From: Icerya purchasi
Taxonomy: Eukaryota > Arthropoda > Insecta > Hemiptera > Monophlebidae
Assembly: GCA_039619475.1 (NCBI GenBank)
Contig: CM077115.1
Coordinates: 224,239,291 to 224,303,290 of the forward strand
Direction: 5' to 3'
DNA: 64,000 nucleotides
This document shows positions 56,410 through 64,000 of this stretch, piece by piece (positions within the stretch are counted from its first letter, which is position 1; the number at the start of each line of letters is the position of its first letter). Under the pieces are notes generated by a model, which was not told the DNA's origin, ran no database searches, and saw only the letters and a list, made by a program, of their open reading frames with translations. Made by a program: the position numbers and the translations under genes.

Positions 56410-58177
56410 AAATGTCGCCATTGCAACGCGAGACTTTTTTTAGAAGAATCGTCCACGAATAAAAATAAAATTTCTAGGTTTAAATGCACCGTTTTACAAC
56501 AAGCCAGCTTTTCTGTCACACGCAAGAGGCTATAACAATTTATACGCATTCTCGGCCCTAGGTGTATCAGGAGGATTTCAAGTACAAAATTCAGGACCAT
56601 CTTTAGTAAAAATTCAAGGTCGAATTTATCATAGAGTTTTTGATTTGAATTTCAATGGGAGTACCAACAACTCTTCACTTTACATTGATGATGGAAAAGA
56701 ACGTCTAGAAATAGCAAAAAAAAAAAAATTAGACTCCGAAATAGTTTCAGAAATTTCAAAATATTTACATAGCGTGAACCTTTTCATTTCTTCTTTAAAA
56801 CAATTACATAAAGAAGAATCTAAAAATGCACACTTGGTCTTCGAAAAAACCACGCGTAAAACATATGGACCAGTTCTTGGTGATCGGCTCACTTGCGCAG
56901 AAATCGCAGCGATGGTTCATACTACTCCGAATGCAAATCCGAGAAAAATTGTTATATGGAAACAAAACGAAAGGATGCTGCAGTTAGTTCTATTTTTAGA
57001 TCCCGCATATGAAAGCTTACAGTATCCCTTATTATTTCCTCATGGCTCTGCAGGCTGGTGAACAGACTTGAAAGATAATACTAATAAAAATAAAAAAAAT
57101 TCTCAAACTAAATACTACAAGTATTTATTACTATCAGATTCACGATTCACGGGTTTAGATAAGTTAGGCCAAGAATACTTCGTTGATATGTGGTGTAGGG
57201 TCAAAGATGGAAAACTGCTATTTATTAGGCTGAAGGCCACTTGAAACGAAGTCGATAAATCGATTCCAGCAGAAGGAGGACTCAAAGCTGGAAAAATCTA
57301 CCTCCCCGGTTCATATACGCATGGTCCACGGTATATGCAACTAAAGTACCAAGATGGAATGGCGGTTGTAGCCAGATTGGGAAAACCAACTTTTTCTATT
57401 ACGATGACCTGCAATCCACATTGGAAAGAAATAAAAAACAATTTGAACAATAAACAGTCCAATGTAGATTGGCCAGATTTGTGTTGCCGGGTGTTTCAGT
57501 TAAAATTGAATCGATTACTAAAAATGTTGAAAACCGGAGAAATTTTTGGAAAAATGATCTATGTTTTGCACGTCATCGAATTTCAAAAAAGGGGGCTACC
57601 ACACGTGCATATAGCTTTACGGGTAGAAAATTCTTCCCTTAACCATAATGAAATTGATAACTTTGTTCGAGCCACAATACCGAGTTTAGACGAATATGAT
57701 GGTATACTACGTGCACGTGTCCTAAAACATATGGTTCACTGTCCATGTGGTATGGAAAATGAAAACGCGCCATGTACAAAAAATTACAAATGCACTAAAA
57801 AGTACCCTCGACCTTTCCTTGGGTGTACATTTGCAGATGATCGAGGGTATATATATGTGATGAAAACAATCCATAAATATAGAAAACCAGATAATTCCGA
57901 AGTAGTTATGTCAAAAGAACGAAAAATCAATAACCAATGGATTGTACCGCATAATCCAAAATTACTGTTACTTTTTGATTGCCACATCAACGTTGAAATA
58001 GCATCTACTGTAAAAATCATAAAATATTTATTTAAATACATCCATAAAAGGCCAGATATGGCCAAAATTTCCATAGTTCCAGACTCAACAGATGAAAACA
58101 TCGATGAAATAGAAAAAATATGTCCAAATGAGGTATATCAGTGCATCAGAAGCGATTTGACGTTTGTTGGAATTTGA
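56410..58177 (+). pseudogene. Helitron N-terminal domain and HUH Rep endonuclease
   Basis: KCRHCNARLFLEES at 56410-56451 is the Cys-rich start. After a frameshift, APFYNKPAFLSHARGYNNLY, FQVQNSGPSLVKIQGRIYH and QYPLLFPHGSAGW (to 57061) follow the standard Helitron order. The 280-codon frame 57335-58177 contains FSITMTCNPHW (18-30), the HUH metal site GLPHVHIAL (H90 and H92), Cys-rich CPCGMENENAPC and YKCTKKYPRPF, and the two-tyrosine site KYLFKY (Y231, Y235). Rep nicks and joins single strands during rolling-circle transposition. Catalytic residues are all retained even though stops and shifts near 57060 and 57240 break the gene. Confidence 0.9.
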
Positions 58178-59385
58178 TGTGTTTGGACGTGAGCCAATAG
58201 TGATTGCTTTACCAGTGCACTTACCAAACAAAAATATGGTTATTTTCAAAGAAAATCAAGAAAAATAAGCCCTCGCGATAAGTGCGTCAAAATTAGAGTT
58301 ATATTTTGATAGGCTCAAGACTGAAGAAATGAGCAAACTAACGTATCTGCAATTCTACGAACAGTATCGTGGTAGTGGAAAGAGAAATATAAAGAGACTG
58401 GTCGCAATCGTTTTATAAAAAGGGTTCGAGGAGTATGTGTTTCTCGAATGCACTGGCTTTCTCCAACTGTCGGAGAGATTTACTATCTGAGACTACTTTT
58501 GGGAAAGTTTCCAGCCTACAGTTACGAAGAGCTAAGAACTGTAGATGGGAAAATTTTAGAAACGTATCCAACAGCAGCGTATGCAAAGGGGCTATTGTCA
58601 GGCGTTAATGAATATAAAGAAGCGATAATAGAAGTAGCCGGATTCGAAACGGGACGCGATTTAAGAATTTTATTTTTCAATTTAATAATCAATGGTGCCC
58701 CTTCTGCAATTTTATGGGAAGAATATAGGCAAATGCATATACCGGAATTGCAGCTTTGAATTACGACGGTGGTTGTACAGCACACTCGATGTTCAAAATT
58801 CCTACTGAAAATTTAGACAGTCATTCCACCTGTAATATTTCTAACAGATCGCAACGAGCAGATTTGATTCGAAATTCTGATCTCATCATCTGTGACGAAG
58901 CTCCAATGGCTCATCGTTTCAATGTTGAATGTTTGGACAATACTTTGAAAGACATGATGAACAATAGATTGCCTTTTGGAGGAAAAAATATAATATTTTC
59001 CGGCGACTTTAAACAAATTCCTCCAGTAATTAAGTATGGAACAAAAACTGAAATCTTACAGAGCAGCATCAAATTTTCCGAAGTTTGGCGCTCTTTGGAA
59101 ATTCTAAAGCTGACCATTTCTCAAAGAAGCATTAGTGATCCGAATTACTTAAAATTTTTATTAGAAATTAGTGAAGGAAAAATGCCAGAGACTTTGTATA
59201 GCGAAGAAAATGGAATCCTATTAAACTTCCCCGATTTAAAAATGTTTACTTCACTTGATGAAATGATTGATCACATTTATCCCGATGATGTTCTTTCAAA
59301 CTTTTCTAAAATGTCCAAAAGATGTATTTTATCACCAACGAATAAAAATATAAATCAAATAAACATATTTATAATAGGAAAAAAA
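58178..59385 (+). pseudogene. Helitron linker and PIF1-type helicase, Walker A region deleted
   Basis: The frame 58448-58759 (MHWLSPTVGEIYYLRLLLGK, ELRTVDGKILETYPTAAYAK) is the normal link between Rep and helicase. It breaks off at LWEEYRQMH and the sequence jumps, in another frame, to TGIAALNYDGGCTAHSMF near 58742. The stretch that should lie between, including the Walker A GKT, is missing. Then come Walker B DEA (residues 47-49 of the frame starting 58756), GDFKQIPP (83-90) and LTISQRS (sensor/Arg region). The protein decays after NKNINQINIF at about 59370. Without Walker A it could not bind ATP. Confidence 0.85.
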
Positions 59386-62289
59386 TTTGTACTCGTGTTT
59401 TGCATAAAAACCGGACACGTTTCGTTTGTTTCTTTTTTTTTTTTTTTTTCGGTAACACTAAAACTACCGAGGGGAGGAGTTAGGAGTTTTTACAAACTGG
59501 AATCGGAAAGTAGAAGGTTGATTTTAGTTAGCAGTTCACCGGTATGGATAAGTGAAGTTTACGGAACAACACGTGTTTATGTTTAAGCAACCAATACTCA
59601 TATATTAGTTGTGCGTTTCGCGCGGAATTTAAGTTGCCTACAATCGAGGTGAAATTGTGGATGGAAAATTTTGATGCCACAGGCGAGATAATGAAAAAGA
59701 AAACAAAACAGGAGGGTCTCCAGCAACTGTCAAAACTCCAGAAAACACGGAACGTGCGTACGCTGCGCTACTGAGAAAGGAAACAAACCTGAGCTTTGGG
59801 AATAACTCGTCGCTCATTTGGTGGAATAGAAACAGATTTATTTACATTTCATCCGTATAAAGAAATGGTAACTTAACAATTAAAGGCTAATTTAGCCTTC
59901 ATACAGTGAATGACACTGATAAACTGGAGACATTCGACGAAACGAGGTCCACTTAGACCGGGGACAGTTAATAAACATAATTATCGGTGTTATTCCAACA
60001 CGAACCCGCAGGTAATATTGGAGAAACCGCTTCATTACGTAGTATCGGTGCGGGGTGCGCAGTTACAGAGTGGTGGGAAAAGTGTAAAAAGTTTAGAAAG
60101 TCGTACTTTAAATAACGGCCATCATTTGAACGATAAAAAGACAAAGACATTTTTTAACCTTCAACAACCTTCTTCATTTTTTAATTTTTATAAAAGTTTC
60201 AAATCATTATTTTTGGCGCATAATTAATGAAATGTGTGTCGGGTTTTTATGCGCCACACCGTACATAAATTATGTTGTATACTCGTATTAGATCGTCACT
60301 GAAACTGATAGAAGTGAACGATAAATAAACAATAAATTAAATCTAGAATATGTGACAACAACGGAAAGAAGTGATTAATTTTGTTGCATTTTCCTCGAAT
60401 AAGAGGGAATTGTAATAATAATGATAATAATAGTGCACACATACTTGTAGGCAGGAACATTCTCACGTAAATGCACGACCCAATGGGAGCTATCGCGAGT
60501 GTCAAAAACTCGTATCCGCATTTTAAAATTAACACTAAAGTCCAGCTTCCGGAGAGAAGTAATTCGAATTCGAATTCGAACGTAGTACACAGTAGGATCG
60601 GTTCGTTTCATAAATATTTCAGTGCACGGTAAAAGATAAAGTGGAAATGGCGCTGCTAACGAGTTGTTGCGTCCGATGTTCTTCGGACCGGCGAGAAAAA
60701 CTTTGACAATTAAAGATTATCCGAGGCGCTAGCGGTAACTCGGCTCGAAATTAATCGCGGACGCCGGGCTCCGATATGTCGGTAGCTGCGAGCAGCGGCC
60801 CACAGGTAGCAGGCGAGGGCACTTAAAAAATAAGTGTACAATTGGCTGCCAGGCAGCGATGGCGTCGTTTATCAATTTCTTAATTAACTTGTTGTCGACA
60901 TGAACAGCAACTTTTTGGCCTTTGTAACGCGGTCCGTTTGCGCTGCTAAAATATTCATTCGGAGAGCGACCATTGTGCAGGAACGGTCGCGTCGCAACAT
61001 CGGATCGGTTAAAGTTTTGTAATTAAATCGTAGCGCGTTGCTGAAAGCTGTCGTCCGATTGTGCAGCGCCTGGTCACTTTAGGCGCGCAAGAGAACAACA
61101 AGCTCGCCGAAACAAAGAAACCAGCCACAAAGCGAACGTTCGTACTTTGTCGGACGTGCAACGATTAAAACTCTGTCACTGGAACTTGGAACGGCTTTCT
61201 GCAGGCACGCGCTATTTGTTCAAGGTGCCGGCCCGGCAAGATGAATGCGGTCGCTGAACGGAACGCTCTACTTCAGTGCAACGCCTTCCGAACTGATAAT
61301 ATTGCAATAACTTTGTCTCATCTCGGCCGTTTGTGAAGCCTTTGCCGGAACGATCCTCCGCCTTGTACACCGATTTGTTTAGAACGATTTGCTTGCCTAT
61401 CATAATTATCAGGCCGTCGCTGGACTGTTTAAAAGTTGCCTGTTATTGCGCTGTTCATTTTTGTTTTTTTTTTTATTCGATTACCTATACACTCTTACGA
61501 AATTGCAGCATCACCATTACCGTCTGTGCTAGAGTGCCTGCTGCGCCTGCTACTGCTCAGAGATCAGCTGTAGACAAGGGATGCAAAAAATAGATGTACC
61601 ACGTCGGTATGTTCCAGCTCTTGTATAGCACGATAAATTCGCTTCCGTGCGCGAGGATGTCAAAAAGAGGTGAGACTGTGTAATTGCAATTGCTGATGCA
61701 GGACGGTGTCTACTGGAGAGAAACGATAATCTACATGCAGATTTGAATCTTTTGAAGTTTTTGAAGTCGAACGAAGTGGTTGCTTAAATAATATTCGCTT
61801 ATATACGTGAAATTATAATGCAGTACGTTGTTTAATTCTCCACTGGCATACAGTAGTTTAAGAGATTGTAGCCGCGCCCATATGTAAAAATAATTTTTTA
61901 TTATTTTTATTTCCTTTTTTTTTTGATTTTTTTTTTTCGTGCTATCTTAGAAAAACGCCAAGTTGATTTAACCCAAAAATTTACTTTTCTCGTCGCTACG
62001 ATTCGAAAATCATTTTACGACGGACACCATAATAGAAAGATGAAGTAAATTTCGAAGGAAAAACGACGCTGAATTTACTGCGAAAACGATTCGAAAACGA
62101 TTCGAAATCAATTCAAAATCGATCGCAGATAAAGCAAACTGCTGTAGAGGATAAATACACATGACGACGAGAAGATCGAAGAATAATTTGCATCGGGCAC
62201 GGAGAACCATTTGCATACATCAAGTGATGTCTTTCACTTCCGACTCATTCTGGTTCTCCGGCACGTCGCCGCAATTGTTCAGTGCTTTT
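59386..62289. other. No gene recognised; GC-richer block about 60,620-61,350
   Basis: A T-run near 59431-59450 marks the end of the Helitron relic. The block around 60.6-61.35 kb is higher in GC and CpG than the rest, repeat-poor, and has no long frame. It may be unique intergenic or intronic DNA. Confidence 0.4.
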
Positions 62290-62545
62290 TAACCTTACTC
62301 ACGTTTCTATCTTCACTGGTGGCTCCGAAAGGGCCAAATAAGTTAATTCGGCCTATTCCACTTTTGCGAATCTTTTAAATTTCGCTTCTTCCGCTTGGTT
62401 TTCTATACCGCGTTATCTTTTTCGTTTCCTCCACTCCAGTAGTAGTCTTCTACAAAGTCTTCCTAGCCTCTCAGATTCTGTTCTACAAGCTACCTCATCT
62501 CGTGTTTATTTATCCTCTGACAGTCGTGAATATACGTTCTCTCAT
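62290..62545 (+). pseudogene. Degenerate LINE RNase H fragment
   Basis: HVSIFTGGSERAK near 62302-62340 (first Asp of FTDGS changed to Gly) and LPSLSDSVLQATSSRV near 62460-62505 resemble RNase H motifs of families A/B (FTDGSK; ISDS..ALQAISS). Very degraded and shortened. Confidence 0.4.
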
Positions 62546-62564
62546 TTATAATCTTTTCGTCTTA

Positions 62565-63215
62565 ATATCGGCCGTGAAAACACAGCCACAGAAGAATTGC
62601 AGGAGTCACTTCGGCATGTGGAAAGTTGGCTAAAAAGATGGCGCATGGCAGTCAATGAAAGTAAGTCGACGCATATTTCATTCACAAATCGAAAAATTAA
62701 ATAAATAACGTCGTAATATTAAACGCCAATAACGTAAAATATTTAGGCATGCACTTGAACGCTAGGTTGACCTGGGGTACTCACATTCAGAAAAAAATCG
62801 AGCATTTGAGGTTTAAGAACCGTGTCGTGTCTCTTAGCTAAGAGATCGGGTTTGTCTTTAGACAGTAAAATTCTATTATATAAAATAGCCCTAAAACCGA
62901 TCTGGCTGTACAGTATACAGCTGTGGGGCTGCGCAAAAACATCGAACTTACAAAAAAAACAGTGATATTAAAATAGGGTACTGCGAGCCATTATTGCAGC
63001 CCCCTGGTATGTCTCAAATTATACCCTGCATAATAACTTAAATGTCATGTTTGTGGCGGATGAAATCAAAAAACAAGCAAATAAACATGTCGCCCGACTT
63101 AGCATTCATATGAATCCATTTGCTACCAATTTGCTGGGTAACTCCGGTAAAATACGCAGACTGTGGCAAAATAAGCCGTTAGACCTTGTCCAACCATTAT
63201 AAAGTTCAGAGGGAG
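62565..63215 (+). pseudogene. Jockey-clade LINE reverse transcriptase relic
   Basis: ENTATEELQESLRHVESWLK and RWRMAVNESKSTHISFTNRK (62575-62695), KYLGMHLNARLTWGTHIQKK (62740-62800), then frameshifted LLYKIALKPIWLYSIQLWGC (about 62874-62935) and APWYVSNYTLHNNL (about 62998-63040) follow the order of Jockey RT after the catalytic palm. It is a second Jockey copy, opposite in strand and more decayed than the one at 18.6-19.3 kb. Confidence 0.75.
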
Positions 63216-63780
63216 TACTACTGAGTACTACCCCTCCACAAAACATTCTTCATCACATTAAATTAAACGCTAAATGACCACTAAAGTTGATCAATTGTAA
63301 TGAAATAATAATAATAATAAAATAAAAAAAAAAACTAAGGTCGATCCATTATGAATTCCATTCCAACACTGACCAAATCCCTAAGCACTAAGTCCGCAAT
63401 ATTCTTTTCTCCACAGCTACTTATTCCAATCTCTATAAAGTGATCTCTCTATTCTTTCCGATTTTGATTCCTTTTATCTCTCTGTTCAGCCTCGTCTGTT
63501 CCTGCTTGTCCATGATATTCTCTATACACTTTCTTTTTTTTTTTTTCTATCACACTTGAATCGTTATTATTTTCCACCTTCGTTTTAAGCTTCTTTTCTG
63601 TGTTACTTTCTTGTTTTCTTACCGGCATCGCTAACCATATTTTCTTTTAAGTTCTCCAGAACTATCCTTCTTGCGCATATCTGAAAAATGGCCAGTGCCT
63701 TCAAATTCCCATCCTCTCCACGCCCTTCCAACGTCAGTATTTCTGTTTCCAGCCGAATTCCTTTTATCGATTCTGTCGTT
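63216..63780 (+). pseudogene. Very degenerate LINE-like C/T-rich segment
   Basis: Two stretches (about 63417-63500 and 63700-63780) vaguely match the YPSLFSNP..FYLSVQP region of the RNase H-bearing LINEs, and the strand is C/T-rich like their coding strand. A T-run interrupts at about 63533-63547. Low-confidence call. Confidence 0.3.
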
Positions 63781-63790
63781 CCAGCTTACG

Positions 63791-64000
63791 TTCTTTTTTT
63801 TTTTATAAATGGGCTCAGTGTTAACACTAACCCAACTACATGGACCTAGATCACCTACTCAGATTCTGAGGCGATCGGAGATAGAAAGTATAAAGGAAAG
63901 AAGGAGGGGAATAACGGCTGGAGATGGGAAGGAAAGGATAAAGGAAGATCCAACGCCAAAAGTTCGGCGTATAGATGAGAGCATTGAGGAAAAAGAGCAG
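63791..64000 (-). mobile_element. LINE 3' end (family D), minus strand, cut by window edge
   Basis: T-run at 63795-63804, then ATAAATGGGCTCAGTGTTAA as the inverted 3' UTR. The minus strand translates at its end to SFILSISDRLRI and a stop near 63863-63870, with the RTFGVGSSFILSFPSPAVIP stretch upstream. The element continues beyond the window. Confidence 0.7.

Larger units (their letters stand above)
55385..59385 (+). mobile_element. Helitron relic with upstream Ulp1/AT-hook region
   Basis: In order: a Ulp1-like peptidase region, an AT-hook region, a Cys-rich N-terminal motif, the Helitron N-terminal domain, HUH Rep endonuclease, linker, and part of a PIF1-type helicase. Helitrons move by rolling-circle replication using Rep and helicase. 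The copy has frameshifts, stops and one internal deletion, and its helicase is cut off at about 59370 next to a T-run. I could not identify the 5' TC or 3' hairpin-CTRR termini with confidence, so outer limits are approximate. Confidence 0.85.

Overview
The window looks like gene-poor, AT-rich nuclear DNA from an insect or closely related arthropod. The evidence is a mariner transposase in perfect inverted repeats, many 5'-truncated non-LTR retrotransposons ending in poly(A), RTE and Jockey-type fragments, a hAT/ZMYM-like relic, a Helitron, tRNA-derived SINE-like sequence, long hairpin elements and abundant (TA)n, (TG)n and (AAT)n microsatellites. No host protein-coding gene could be recognised, and I see no rRNA gene, intact tRNA gene, CRISPR array or bacterial-style operon.

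Layout. 0.7-3.1 kb: broken LINE (family A) with a 12-bp target duplication. 4.0-6.2 kb: unrelated decayed LINE. 7.8-12 kb: mosaic of a dispersed element with an OTU-like fragment, a nested LINE, two copies of an endonuclease-like C-terminus, and an intact mariner (9670-10987). 12.8-17 kb: foldback repeat, decayed coding relics, LINE end, GC-richer dispersed repeat. 17.4-19.3 kb: family B LINE and a Jockey fragment, both minus strand. 21.5-24.3 kb: R1/LOA-like LINE relic, hAT-like ends, a repeat with short inverted repeats, and a hAT/ZMYM-like transposase relic. 26.8-32.9 kb: LINE ends, a 92-bp-arm hairpin, a second copy of the inverted-repeat element, and an RTE C-terminus. 34.9-40.2 kb: RTE fragments, a 21-bp x 13 minisatellite, a 113-bp-arm hairpin with a hammerhead-like core, another LINE, and an RTE interrupted by a SINE-like insert. 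40.2-47.7 kb: mostly featureless. 47.7-54.1 kb: family A and B LINEs, including the youngest-looking LINE (about 690 open codons). 54.1-59.4 kb: tandem repeats, a foldback, and a decayed Helitron preceded by a Ulp1-like peptidase/AT-hook region. 59.4-62.3 kb: no gene seen. 62.3-64 kb: LINE and Jockey fragments.

The genes do not form a pathway; nearly all recognisable coding sequence belongs to transposons, often nested. Only the mariner transposase and the RT-RNase H frame at 52.0-54.1 kb are open throughout. The most unusual objects are the Ulp1/AT-hook region lying in the same frame as the Helitron zinc motif, and the 12-bp-TSD hairpin with a hammerhead-like core, which resembles a Penelope-like terminal repeat.
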